A stretch of DNA of 64,000 bases from Schistocerca nitens (Eukaryota; Arthropoda; Insecta; Orthoptera; Acrididae): NCBI RefSeq assembly GCF_023898315.1, contig NC_064614.1, positions 1,057,852,432 through 1,057,916,431 on the forward strand. Direction: 5' to 3'. The notes beneath the pieces were generated by a model that saw only the letters and a list, made by a program, of their open reading frames with translations, had not been told where the DNA came from and made no database searches. This document shows, piece by piece, positions 10,286 through 20,327 of the stretch; within the stretch, counting starts at the first letter, position 1, and each line of letters opens with the position of its first letter. A program made the position numbers and the translations under genes.

Positions 10286-11232
10286 TGATAATCTACATCT
10301 ACATCTACGTGATTACTCTGCTATTCACAATAAAGTGCCTGGCAGAGGGTTCAATGAACCACCTTCATGCTGTCTCTTTACCGTTCCACTCTCGAACGGC
10401 ACAGGGGAAAAACGAGCACTTAAATTTTTCCGTGCGAGCCCTGCTTTCTCTTATTTTATCGTGATGATCATTTCTCCCTATGTAGGTGGGTGCCAACAGA
10501 ATGTTTTCGCAATCGGAGGAGAAAACTGGTGCCGGCCGGAGTGGCCGAGCGGTTCTAGGCGCTACAGTCTGGAACCGCACGACCTCTACGGTCGCAGGTT
10601 CGAATCCTGCCTCGGGCATGGATGTGTGTGATGTCCTTAGGTTAGTTAGGTTTAAGTACTTCTAAGTTCTAGCGGACTTATGACGTCAGAAGTTGAGTCC
10701 CATAGTGCTCAGAGCCATTTGAACCATTTTTTGAGAAAACTGGTGATTGAAATTTCATGATAAGATCCCGTCGCAACGAAAAACGCCTTTGTTTTAATGA
10801 TTGCCACTCCAATTCACGTATCATGTCTGTGACACTATCTCCCCTATTTCGCGATAATACAAAACGAGCTGCCCTTCTTTGTACTTTTTCGATGTCATCC
10901 GCCAATTCCACCTGATGCGGATCCCACACCGCACAGCAGTACTCCAGAATATGGCGGACAAGCGTAGTGTAAACAGTCTCTTTGGTAGATCTGTTGCGCC
11001 TTCTAAGTGTTCTGCCAATGAATCGCAGTCTTTGGTTTGCTCTACCCACAATATTATCTATGTGATCGTTGCAATTTAGGTTATTTGTAATTGTAATCCC
11101 TAAAAAATTAAGTTGAATTTACAGCCCTCAGATTTGTGTGACTTATCGCGTAATCGAAATTTAGCTGATTTCTTTTAGCACTCATGTGAATAACTTCGCA
11201 CTTTTCTTTATTCAGAATAGAGCGTTGGGAGA
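10286..11232 (-). pseudogene. CR1/jockey-type LINE, 3' part (RT C-terminus and 3' UTR)
   Basis: On the minus strand the coding remnant starts with NKEKCEVIHMSAKRNQLN (about 11220-11165). It continues with RANQRLRFIGRTLRRRN and VYTTLVRHILEYCCAVWDPH (11049-10920), then KVQRRAARFV and DSVTDMIRELEWQSLKQRR (to about 10790). This is the tail of the RT and the C-terminal helical region; the catalytic box is not included. The 3' UTR runs to 10286 and ends, reversed, in ATCTACATCTACATCTACG, the simple tail typical of these LINEs. The SINE at 10531-10732 interrupts the UTR. The copy is 5' truncated, and the frame shifts near 11080. Confidence 0.85.
10531..10732 (+). mobile_element. tRNA-derived SINE, full length, inserted in LINE 3' UTR
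   Basis: Same SINE family with the variant head GGAGTGGCCGAGCGGTTCTA, B box GGTTCGAATCC and an end of CATTTGAACCATTTTTT. The 12-bp duplication GAGAAAACTGGT lies at 10519-10530 and 10733-10744, inside the minus-strand LINE 3' UTR, so this SINE is younger than that LINE copy. Confidence 0.95.
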
Positions 11233-11465
11233 AGAAAATGACAGTACTTGTTAACCGACTGCTCTAAAACGCGCAGACATCATATTTTGTTTTCCGGGCT
11301 ACTTACCAGTTCCGAAAGAGGTCTGATCCGCAGTCGTGCTGCTTGGCAGGCAGTGGCTTTGTTAGAGGGTGAAGTAAAGTTTGATACATTACTACGAAAT
11401 TAAGAAAAAATTTGTTAAATAGTGTGCTTTTCCTGACGCAGTTGTTCCAATTTTCAAACACATGG

Positions 11466-11590
11466 AGTTGACACTCTACAACTACATCCGTATTCCGCAC
11501 ACCACAGTGAAGTGCACTGCAGAGGGTACTTCTCACTGTACCATTTTAGGGATACTTCCTGTTCCACTCAAGCATGGTAAGCAAGAAAAA
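11466..11590 (-). repeat. LINE 3' UTR fragment (CR1/jockey type)
   Basis: The stretch CAACTACATCCGTATTCCGC, then GTGAAGTGCACTGCAGAGGGTAC and CTTCCTGTTCCACTC, parallels the 3' UTR at 10300-10400 (tail repeat, then AAAGTGCCTGGCAGAGGGTTC, then TACCGTTCCACTC). It is a short isolated 3' remnant on the minus strand. Confidence 0.65.
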
Positions 11591-11965
11591 ACGCTGTTTA
11601 ACCCTTTCAGTCCCAAAAACATAAAAAAAATATTTACTTTCAAATTTTATTCAAGAAACTGAACTTCATCACCATTATAAGCAACAAATACAAGAAGAAA
11701 GTGGCAAAAACTAAACAATCAGTTTTTTAAAGTTTCAATTAGGTATATAATTTTTAAATTTTTCATTAAATGTCACTATCATACCAAACAGCGAGTACAA
11801 GAAGAGAATGACAAAAAGTAAACACTCAAAGCTTTTCAAGAAGGTGGTTTCACTTAAAACCATTTGGTGTTTTCAGACATCCATCATTTCATGAGATATA
11901 TTTGAAAGGAATTTCACGTTTTTATTAGAAACAATCCCATACCACGAAACTTCGAGGAAAAATAA
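11591..11965. other. AT-rich DNA with a weak ~105-bp duplication
   Basis: The block at about 11665-11735 (CAAATACAAGAAGAAAGTGG, then CAAAAACTAAAC) is loosely repeated at about 11770-11840 (CGAGTACAAGAAGAGAATGA, then CAAAAAGTAAAC). No coding potential is seen. Confidence 0.45.
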
Positions 11966-11968
11966 AAT

Positions 11969-12182
11969 TATCGTAAGGCATTTATTGGCCGGGAATCCCC
12001 TTCCGGGTTCGGCCGTCGTATTGCAAGTCTTTTTAGTTGACGCCACTTCAGCGACTTGCGTGTCGGTGATGATGAAAATGATGATGCAGGACACACAACA
12101 CCCAGTCACCTGCCGGAAATAGAACCCGGGCCCCCTTGCGTGGTAGGCGGTAACGCTACCGCTGCACTACAGAGGCGGACTG
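11969..12182 (-). mobile_element. tRNA-derived SINE, second family
   Basis: The minus strand begins TCCGCCTCTGTAGTGCAGCG, with an A-box-like TAGTGCAGCGGTAGCG and B box GGTTCTATTTCC (degenerate from GGTTCGATTCC). Further on it has CATCATCATTTTCATCATC and a tail GGCCAATAAATGCCTTACGA. Imperfect target duplications CGAGGAAAAATAA (11953-) and CGAGGAAAGAATAA (12183-) flank it. The head is not the same as that of the main SINE family, so this is a separate tRNA-derived family. Confidence 0.85.
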
Positions 12183-12197
12183 CGAGGAAAGAATAAT

Positions 12198-12863
12198 ATA
12201 TTAACAGTGTTAAGATCAATACTGAGGGTGGAAACTTGCTTTAAAAGTTCATGAATAAATTTAATTTTGTCAGTGTGCTGTGTAAATGCACGGGTGGTGC
12301 AATTGTAATTCTGGCATAAGACAACAGCTGGTGTCGCAAAACATCAGTCGAAATAATAAATTATATACAAAAAGGACGTGTGCAGGTCTCTGTCGTTTCA
12401 GTGAACTGTTTACCTAACAAATAACAGCAAGAAAATATCCATGCAACAAACTGCAGCACCACCGCATATCAAGGTAACAAAGAATTGAACATGCATATAG
12501 AACACCTCAGCAGACGAAGAAGACGACCTAAAGGTGTTACTGGTTAGCATAACGCAATGTCAAATAAGTTTCCTTGCAGCCAGTTCCCAATAGCAAACGC
12601 AGTCAGATAATAAAATATGGATAGATATATAAATTCTATAGTGCATAAATATTAACATTCAGTAGACTGATAATAGTAGTCACATTATACTTGTTGAGAC
12701 GTAGATGTACACTGGCGTGCTACGAAAAATAAACAGGGAGACAACTAAGGGTTATCTATACACAACTTTAGACGCCAATTAAAACAGTGATACAGCAAGA
12801 GACTGTGACACATTATACTTGGCTCCATATGCCAGGGTTAAACGGCATGTAAATTATACGGCG
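12198..12863. other. No recognisable feature
   Basis: AT-rich, no coherent open frame and no repeat identified. Confidence 0.5.
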
Positions 12864-13029
12864 GGCAGCGTGGAGGGTAAAAATCGTAGAGACAGATGAA
12901 TGCACTAAGCAGATTCAGAAGGATGTAAGTTACAATAGGTACTGAGAAATGAAGAAGCTTGCACAGGATAGAGTAGCATGGAGAGCTTCATCAAACCAGT
13001 TTCTGGACTGAAGACCACAACAACAACAA
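12864..13029 (+). pseudogene. APE-RT LINE, 3' end only
   Basis: About 165 bp nearly identical to the last part of the LINE at 43152-46454 (from GGCAGCGTGGAGGGTAAAAA to the CAA-repeat tail). It covers the last ~45 codons and the short 3' UTR GGACTGAAGACCACAACAAC. It is a strongly 5'-truncated insertion of the same family, with a few substitutions. No clear target duplication was found. Confidence 0.9.
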
Positions 13030-13064
13030 TCATGCTAGGATGAATTAATCCAAAACACTATAGT

Positions 13065-13660
13065 GTCCACTAGTTCAGTTTCTGCAGCATCTGCGTGACA
13101 CTCTCCCATGGCTCAAAGAAATGTATGACCAGTCACACTGCCCTTCTCTGTATACATTCAATATCCCCTGTTAGTCCAATCTGGTATAGACCCCACATTT
13201 TTGAGCAGTATCCTAGGAGAGCACTTCATTTTACAGGCCCATCTTGATCACACAAACTTTTACACTTCACTATTACCGGTTGCGGCTACTGCCATCTTCA
13301 GATCATAAAATATTCTGATGTAGTACCAACGCCAAACTAAATATGTAGGTGCATAGCAAGTGAGCACTTACTACGTACCTACATGTTTAGTTTAACGTTT
13401 ATATTACATCAGAATATTTTATGATCTGAAGATGGCAATAGCCGAAACCGGTAATAGTGAAGTGTAAAAGTTTGTGTGATCAAGACGGACCTGTAAAATA
13501 AAGTGCCAGAAAGACGATCGCGGCCTCATTTTAAGACTTTATGTCTTCAATTCTAGGACAGGCCACATCAGTCTTTTGTACGCAGTCTTCGTTGTAGACT
13601 CAATGCATTTCCCTAGTGTTCTACCAATGATCCGAACTCTGTCACCTACTTTAACTACGA
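13065..13660 (-). pseudogene. CR1/jockey-type LINE fragment split by a foldback element
   Basis: Minus-strand coding remnants lie on both sides of the foldback at 13221-13506. On the right (13660-13545) is DRVRIIGRTLGKCIESTTKT, then AYKRLMWPVLE. On the left (13220-13065) is LGYCSKMWGLYQIGLTGDIE, then CIQRRAVWLV and ESVTQMLQKLN. Read together these reproduce the C-terminal helix region seen at 10790-11049. The short sequence TCCTAG occurs at both junctions and may be the target duplication. The copy is dead. Confidence 0.8.
13221..13506. repeat. Foldback (long inverted repeat) element, 286 bp
   Basis: The outer ends GCACTTCATTTTACAGG and, reversed, GCACTTTATTTTACAGG begin inverted arms of about 130 bp around a loop of roughly 20 nt. 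Internal arms contain GATCATAAAATATTCTGATG and its inverse. It has no coding capacity. It interrupts a LINE copy, so it moved after that LINE decayed or inserted. Confidence 0.9.
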
Positions 13661-14140
13661 CTAAGTCTGTGTTATTGATCCATTTCATCTTCTTCTTTTC
13701 CTCAGTCTTTCCCTACTAACGTGGACCCGAAATTCTTGGCAAGTCATTTCCATTTTCCTCGGTCCCTTACCTTTACCTTGGATGTTTCTCCCTCTAGCCC
13801 TCGCATATAAGGTCCATCTATCTTCTTGTTGGTCTTCCTCTTCCTCTGTCACGCCACCAAGTTTTGTGTTAGTAGACAGCACACAGTTCAGATCAGAGCA
13901 TTCTAGTCTGAATATTTATCTCGTGCAGTAACTTTTCGGCAAACAGGATTTCTAATAACAGGTATCTGTATATACATCAACTTCAGTAGAGAAATTTATT
14001 TCTGTTTAATAGCTTGCCGTCTCAGAGTACAGTGAGAAATCTGCACAGCAACTTTTAGTGTTACTTTCTTCTCCTTTGGTATATTTTCAAACTCAGTAGC
14101 GCCATTTGAAACCTTATATCTATTTTATGCACAGTACGAT
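13661..14140. other. Unassigned; short basic minus-strand ORF
   Basis: A 65-codon minus-strand frame (13685-13882) is rich in Glu, Arg and Lys (GVTEEEEDQQEDRW, then KGKGPRKMEMTC). No family was recognised. Confidence 0.4.
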
Positions 14141-14428
14141 ATGGCCAGGGACTGTGCTTGTTGTGAGCGGATACAAGGAGAGATGGCTGCTGTTCGTAAA
14201 CAGCTGGAAGCTGCATTGGCTACCGTCGACAAGCTTCTAGCTAATGCTCGAAGTTGCGGTGACGTCGGGACCCCAGTGACGAGACCTGCGACATCTTTGG
14301 TGCCACTGGAATCCCCTGGTAGTCCGGACGTCACTGCGGCTTCTGATACGCAACATCTGACCGATCCGGCCTCACTCCAGCTGTTTGTAGCTTCATTTCT
14401 ACTCGTAATTTTCTGTGATATTACCTGA
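14141..14428 (+). CDS. Cys-rich ORF1-like protein fragment (LINE ORF1 candidate)
   Basis: 95 codons. The N-terminus MARDCACCERIQGEMAAV has a C-x-C-C cluster and is followed by a heptad-like helix (LEAALATVDKLLANA) and then a Pro/Ser/Thr-rich stretch. The start resembles the ORF at 47602 (MDRDCDCCVQKRAEL), which also continues into a helical segment and a low-complexity linker. Both are probably ORF1 proteins of one non-LTR retrotransposon family. ORF1 proteins bind the element RNA and often have coiled coils. Here the frame ends at 14428 after a hydrophobic run, probably by frameshift. The functional assignment is an inference. Confidence 0.5.
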   Translation: MARDCACCERIQGEMAAVRKQLEAALATVDKLLANARSCGDVGTPVTRPATSLVPLESPGSPDVTAASDTQHLTDPASLQLFVASFLLVIFCDIT

Positions 14429-15384
14429 TCTTTTACCGTTCGCTGTACTTGTGAGTGTGAATCTTCGACTATTAGTACGCTTGTTGAGAGAGTGTTTCAG
14501 AGCAGTGGCCATATGAGGGAGTACAAATGCCCAAGATAGAGAGAAATTAAGTAACGTGGTTGTTACGACTGTGTTAAAGGCATGAATGATTGTGCTTCAG
14601 ATCTGAAAAATGTGGTACCAAGGATGTTTGATTTCGTTAATAAGATTTCTTCCCCAGGCCGTGATGGTATTTTAAGTTTGTTAGAGGTGAGAAATGACAA
14701 CGTTTGTGGCTGTGCGGAATACTGTGGGTATAAAGTTACTTAAAGTGAATTTTGTGTAGGTAGGAATTCTCTCCAAAGCAAAGGGTGAAGAGGCAACAGG
14801 CCTCATCAGATCACACCAGGCATGATTAATGAACTTGACGTAGCGGCTGAGAAACGACTTTTCCCTGTCCGGAGACAGCATGCGAAAAATCTGTCGCCAC
14901 CAAGGATATGGGCAAGGGCTCAGGAAGTCTACTTCGAGAAGGTCTCTGGCGCCTGTACAAAGAAGCATGTCGTTGACCCGACACAGTACCTGGTCCGAGT
15001 GGAGGACGGTTTGCTAGCGCATCGCCCATTCGCCGTCACCTGCGCCAGCCGCTGACTTGACTCACGTCCGATCCACGAGAGTTGGTCGCCACTACATTGT
15101 GGCTCGTGAGGGGAAGGGTCCCAGCCGTCAAACAACGCCAGCCTGTCTGCGAGAATCATCTCCGTGAGGATGTTTCTTTTAACCCACGAAAGACGTCCGT
15201 GTGTCTCACTGCCCGACCTGGGAGAACTGTTGCCACAGCTGGGATGCCACGACCTGATCCATAAAATAGTGGTTACTTTTCCCTTCCACTCCAGAATCTC
15301 GGGAGAGTGAAGGATCCCACAACTCAATGAAGACATTTTCCACAGTGCCTGTGCGATTAGCACATACTCATGACCAATGGACAT
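14429..15384 (-). other. Unassigned coding-like stretch, minus strand
   Basis: Overlapping minus-strand open frames (14929-15384, 151 codons; 14681-14968, 95 codons) join conceptually through RYCVGSTTCFFVQAPETFSK and a shifted MLLCTGARDLLEVDF. The length of open frame and the higher GC suggest an old mobile-element protein. I could not match it to a family; the end of a LINE polymerase is one possibility. A plus-strand frame at 14822-15055 overlaps it, and one of the two must be spurious. Confidence 0.35.
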
Positions 15385-17893
15385 CTATTAAGTTTTCTTG
15401 AAAAGACAGTTTTGTAGAGTTCGATATTTGCAATATGTAAATTTTTAAAAAGAATAAAATTTTGACACGTTTGCTTAATGTATCTGTGACAGATTTGTGC
15501 TTATATTGATTATTATATTTATTTTTCTTGCAATGTGCTTGTCATTTTGTTTGTGTATTTTTTTCTGTATGTGATCTAGAATCAGAAAGTAGACGGAAAG
15601 TTCCTAATGTTTAACGCAAGGACGAATGGATCAGAGGCCTGACATATAAAAAACAAAATTGTAAAATTTAAAGAGTGGTATTTTTTGTTCTTGATAACAG
15701 TGCAGCATCTGTGAAATTATTATTGCAATCCAAGAATTAAATATGGGTGAGCCCTTGTGTAAATGATGTCCACATAATAGTAAGAATGAGTGCATGAGTG
15801 CGTGAGATCAGGTTCTGGTGCTATACTTTTGTGTTTGTAAATTAATTCTAGGCATAAAAACTTCAAATAATGAATAGACTTAATCTAGGGCATTTAGGAA
15901 TAAATTATAAATAAAAATAATGTGGGACCGCACTCCTCCATCCCTATCCCACACTAGAGGAGGTGGTAGGTTCAGGGTCAACCTGAGCACAGCCAACAGC
16001 AAAAAAATAATACATAGATGAAAAACTGCTTAAAAATACTCCATGGTACATTTCAGTTAGACATCCATTGGCACTCATTTTTTGGTCAGATAGAGGCGGT
16101 GATTAAATGGACCCTATCAATTGCTTGTTGGATCATTTCATTAAAATCAATGTCTGCCTCTGATTATTACGCGATTTTCACTCTCCCTGAAAGGATGGGG
16201 GTGAGCAAGGCGTTAGCCTATGGCAAAACAACTGCAGATGGTCAATAAATAAGAACTCTCTCATCCCAACTTAAAATTGTAAGACAGTTACATCTCATAG
16301 TAATGGCAGAACATGGTTATTTCTGATAACTCGGTATAAGAGAACAGGAATCTTGCAAGTGATTTTATCCCTCTGGCTTCAAGCCATGGCTATGGTGGGT
16401 CCTCGTGAATGGAGAAAGCATGTGTCGAGTAAGGCTGCTCTACACGCCCTCGGCTATTCTCTGCATGGGCAGGGACACAGCTTGGGCAGCAGACGTGACG
16501 TAGTTTGGTGATGGCCGTGATATGAAGCAGACGTGAAGACCTCTAGTATCTGATTCAGCAGGAGGCAAACGCGCACCTGATATCTGGCTTCAGCTCTTCA
16601 GGGGGTAAGTGCTGGCTTGCAAAGTGCAATGGTAACCTCTGTTATATTTCTGTTCTTACAATAACAACAGTCCCAAGAAGCACGTTTCATTCAGTTTTCT
16701 ATATCCATTAAATTCTATGCTCTGAGTTTTTGAACTGACCGCATCTCAATAGGTCGTGTCCATATGCTTACTGTGAAAGAACCGCTCCACAGTGCCAACT
16801 GGGTCATATTGGCTTCTTTTGCACACATTATTAACCCATTTCTCACCATTAATGCTGATCAGTCCTTAGACCAAATGTTAGAGGTGAAGCCATTAAATTA
16901 TTTTCTGACATTTGTTCCTCCTTGCAGCCCCACAATCGAGATTATGGGATATTGTTGTGGTAATATCATAAGGATATTGGATTAATGATTGTGTTTCCCT
17001 TATTCAAGTACCATTTAATTGTTCAACATTAAGAAATGATAAACAGCGAGCAAATAAACTAACAGTGTGCCTTCAGCAGACATTATAGACCTTAACCCTT
17101 TCTACTAATGGTTCCAATGATACCAGCAATTGAAATCAAACTCAAATCATTCAGACCACTCAAGAAATGTTGAGAACGGCAAAATTCTGCCAACACGCAT
17201 CATATGGATAGAGTCCCTTTCTCCAAGTTCAGTAGTATTAATAAAAAAGCAGAACAGTTATGAATTTGCTGAAAAGTTACAATGCCAATCTTTCTAATGG
17301 TGTATGTTAATTTATCTGAATATGAATATTTATTATTTAAGTGAGGAAAAGCTCAGTCTTGTTTTGAAATATTTGAGTACCTATCACATGTATACTATTT
17401 AGAAAACGTAAAAACATGAGAAATAAGCAAAGGAAAAAAATATTGAGCTATTGTCAGGAGCTCTTGTAAATAACAGATGGTGTAGTTCCAACTTGCTATG
17501 TGTGCTGACCACCCCCTCGACTGGTTAATTCAGTGGACTATAAGTGATTAAGACATGCTATTAAAACAAAGACATAGTGGTTACTAGCATTTTATACAAA
17601 TTGATATTCATTTTACACAAATTGATATTCAAACATTGATAAGACAAACATTTCAAAACAACCTTTCTGATCATCACATGAACCAACAATACACACAAAT
17701 TTTCAAAAATCTAAGTATGTGATATTTGTAATTTGCTGGGATGTTAGTTTACATTTTGGTACTTTTAACACTTTTTTCTTTAAAATAAAAATTTGGAATT
17801 TGATTTACTTTAATTCTATTAATAAACGTAATAGTCATTGACTTATCTCTCACATTTCACCTTCCGTGTGTCTACACACTTTCTCAAGCACTT
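15385..17893. other. AT-rich DNA with no recognisable gene
   Basis: About 2.5 kb with only short open frames (for example 16018-16248 plus and 16764-16985 plus) and no protein motif. The 21-bp tandem duplication at 17590-17631 is the only structure noted. It may hold old, unrecognised repeats. Confidence 0.55.
17590..17631. repeat. 21-bp tandem duplication
   Basis: TTTTATACAAATTGATATTC plus A is followed directly by the same 21 bases with one change (TTTTACAC). Confidence 0.95.
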
Positions 17894-17981
17894 CTGCTCA
17901 CAACCTTCAAAGATCCAATGAACAGGTCTATTTCCAGTCATTCTTGACAGTATCTATGGTTATATCCACACTCAGCAATCA
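17894..17981 (+). repeat. Left copy of an 88-bp perfect direct duplication flanking a virus-like insert
   Basis: All 88 bases are identical to 18641-18728. The copy starts CTGCTCACAACC and ends CTCAGCAATCA. The bases just outside differ (T at 17893 against G at 18640; TGGC after 17981 against GATA after 18728), so the duplication is bounded exactly at the insert edges. It behaves as a very long target-site duplication or repair duplication. Confidence 0.97.
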
Positions 17982-18063
17982 TGGCTGTCTTCATTTTCAC
18001 GCATCAGTGACGCAAGGTGGGTGACCTTGAACGAGCTTCGCCTGGCTGCCGCTAGGCGCTGGA

Positions 18064-18096
18064 GGATCGCACTCTAGTTCTAACAGAGCGCGATCC
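18064..18096 (+). promoter_or_regulatory. Candidate replication-origin-like stem-loop (12-bp stem, 9-nt loop)
   Basis: GGATCGCACTCT (18064-18075) pairs with AGAGCGCGATCC (18085-18096) with one mismatch (18071 against 18089). The 9-nt loop is AGTTCTAAC. CRESS-DNA virus origins have a stem of about 10-12 bp and a loop of 9-12 nt with a conserved nonanucleotide. Size and position (upstream of the capsid-like ORF) fit, but the loop sequence does not match the usual nonanucleotide, so the role is an inference. Confidence 0.4.
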
Positions 18097-18246
18097 ACTG
18101 AGAAAAATAACTTCCGGTGCGGCAACGCCCTTCTGCTCGGGCTCTCATTGGCTGGCGCGTTCTTATCAGCAGCGCCGTCAGGCACTGCGCGTACCGAGGC
18201 AGCTGCATGTCATTCGACTCGAGGCAGCCGCACATTACAGACAGCC

Positions 18247-18639
18247 ATGCCTTACCGCAGGAGAAGATATACAAGAAGAGCAAGATTACCAGTGTACAAG
18301 AATGTTGATACATTCAATCTTACACCAAAGAATACAGCACTACAGCAGCTATTAGAAGGGCCTATTGTTTTTGTAGGCTGCAAGATTAATTTTTCTTGTA
18401 CTACTACAGAAGTAGTTGCTGGTAATTCTTGGTTTACTGTTGCAATTATTCGAGAAGGTGATTCAGCACTTGGAGGATTGGAGAGTTATAATGAGAGAGA
18501 TATTACAGCATTTCGAACGTTTTCAATTGGTGTTATTCCAAACAAGAACTACGGTACTGCTGTTGTGACAACGGACAAGCCATTCTTATTATATACGAAG
18601 AACAGGAGGAAGATAAATGCTAATGAAAAGCTAAGCTAA
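18247..18639 (+). pseudogene. Capsid-like protein N-terminal fragment, ssDNA-virus type
   Basis: 130 codons from the ATG at 18247. I chose this start because the Arg-rich N-terminus (MPYRRRRYTRRARLPVYKN) follows it. An upstream in-frame ATG at 18148 would add 33 GC-rich, unremarkable residues. The basic tail is followed by alternating hydrophobic and polar stretches (EGPIVFVGCKINFS, NSWFTVAIIREG, TAVVTTDKPFLLYT) suggesting beta strands, as in a jelly-roll capsid. It ends in KNRRKINANEKLS at the right junction, where CRESS-type capsids usually continue, so the gene is cut. The stop arises in the junction repeat. An Arg-rich N-terminus packs ssDNA in circovirus-like capsids. The family call is by general character only; a parvovirus or a transposon protein cannot be excluded. 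Confidence 0.5.
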
Positions 18640-18640
18640 G

Positions 18641-18728
18641 CTGCTCACAACCTTCAAAGATCCAATGAACAGGTCTATTTCCAGTCATTCTTGACAGTAT
18701 CTATGGTTATATCCACACTCAGCAATCA
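18641..18728 (+). repeat. Right copy of the 88-bp perfect direct duplication
   Basis: Identical over 88 of 88 bases to 17894-17981; see that entry. Its left edge coincides with the end of the virus-like ORF. Confidence 0.97.
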
Positions 18729-20006
18729 GATACATGAAAAGAATAAACGAAATATCCCACATTAGCAAAATGTCTTACACATAAATTATCTACCATACAC
18801 CTACATCAATATTTTACTTATGTATGAAAACTTTAAATTAAAGGGATGGCAGTACATACTCTTCTTGTCTTGACTGTGAGAGTAGAGGTCTCTAGTCAAA
18901 TAATATTGTATTAACTATTTTTTTCAATTTAGTGAAAGGTCTGAAATTCTATCACTTCTCACTGAATGAAAATATTAACTACCTCTCAGTAATTTCAATC
19001 TCCTTTTTCATATGCAGCTATTAGGCTAGTCAGCACTAATTGTATCAAAATTAACATCTCAAGGTCATACATAGGTGATTAATTTCTATGAAATAATAAT
19101 TTGAAGTCGTTTTTATACTCATATTTTGCACTTTAAGAAAAAGCCATACTTACAAGTACATGCCTCAACTGAACAAACATGAGATGTCATCTAGAAAACA
19201 CATGTCAACAAGAAGGTGAATGTTCTAACTTATGTTTGCAGATAACCTGCTATTTGCAGTCATCATAAAACATCTTTGTTTCATGAAGTGTCACTTTTTT
19301 ATTACACAGGACTATTTCGGAGTGCATTACTTTACAATCAGATGTTGCATTACTCGACGTATTCTGTTAACAACTTGTCTAAACTACATTGACTTGATGA
19401 CATGTGACACTGGTTTTGTATCACCTATCGCAGTAACCTGGAACATTGATAAATTCTTGGAAAAATCTTAACATCTGCTCGCCCAGTTGGGCAAATGTAA
19501 TGGGAAAACTCTAGTAAAAACCTGGACTGATCAGGTTATATGGAGTGTGACTTTCGAGTATTACAAAAACTAGTTTTTACAGGGCTGTTACCTTTCAATA
19601 CACGTTGTATAAAATTCATTGATACTTAAATATTTCCACGATTTTTCTAAGTTTTATAATTGGAATCTATCTCAAGTATTTTCAAGACTACCTTAGATTT
19701 TGTATTACTAGCGTAGTTCATCTCAAATATTTCAGAAAGTATGAGTTTCACCTTTTTAATACGTGTAAGCTTAAGTATTTGAAAACTATTTTAAATTTTA
19801 TGTTACTAGTATTTTTCATCTTAGGTATTTGGCTGGCTACATAAGTAACAATAATTCATTATAAAGATTTGCAACCGGATGTGGTATATGTGAAACATTG
19901 TTTACAAATTTTATAATTTTGGTATAATTTTTTTATTGGTGTCTTCTTGGTTGATGGATTTTGCTGCCTGTTTCCGTGTACGTCATCCGGGTTTTGCCAC
20001 TTTTTG
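18729..20006. other. AT-rich DNA with no recognisable gene
   Basis: Short open frames only (the largest is 19232-19471 plus, 79 codons, no motif). No repeat partner was noticed. Confidence 0.55.
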
Positions 20007-20176
20007 CAGATTAAGTGCACAGATGTGCTGGACCAGCGGTGCCTGTAGCTGGCTGGATAGTGTCCTAGAGGCATGACTGGGTCATTTCTTCCAGGTTGAG
20101 CACATAGATATGATTGATCTCCATGCCTGTGACTGGCTATGTAGTTTCCTATAGGCATGACTGGGCCATTTCTCGC
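20007..20176 (-). repeat. Two-copy degenerate tandem repeat, 85-bp period
   Basis: The units at 20007-20091 and 20092-20176 share GGCATGACTGGGYCATTTCT and CTGGCTRKRTAGT. They fall inside a minus-strand frame (19859-20209) whose peptide repeats PVMPIGNYIASHRHG and PVMPLGHYPASYRHR. Conservation at the peptide level could be incidental. The period is not a multiple of three, but the second unit stays open. Confidence 0.7.
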
Positions 20177-20327
20177 GGGTCCTTCTAGCACGCCTGGCAG
20201 GATATTCACGCCTGGGAGCGAGCACTTGGCACCTGGACGAGTGAGAAGGAGTTTGTCATGATGGTGTAGGTTTCAGTTGTAGCAGCCATAATTCCCCCCT
20301 TTCATTTTCATTAGTGAAAGTCGCTAT

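Larger units (their letters stand above)
17982..18640 (+). mobile_element. Putative endogenous fragment of a small ssDNA virus (virus-like insert, 659 bp)
   Basis: A GC-richer block (most markedly 17990-18245) sits abruptly in AT-rich DNA between two identical 88-bp copies of host sequence. Its first 265 bp are non-coding and hold a stem-loop (18064-18096) and an inverted CCAAT-like ATTGG (18148-18152). The rest encodes the N-terminal part of an Arg-rich capsid-like protein (18247-18639). Non-coding control DNA with a hairpin next to a capsid gene with a basic N-terminus is the arrangement known from CRESS-DNA viruses. No replicase gene or canonical nonanucleotide (such as TAGTATTAC) was found, so the virus group is not established. 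The right junction reads AGCTAAGCTAAG, a short filler repeat that also supplies the stop codon. The identity of the flanking copies argues for a recent event. Confidence 0.55.

Noticed and set aside
18148-18246. Longer capsid-like ORF from the ATG at 18148
   Set aside because: The extra 33 residues are encoded by the GC-rich non-coding part, and the Arg-rich N-terminus typical of such capsids starts at 18247.
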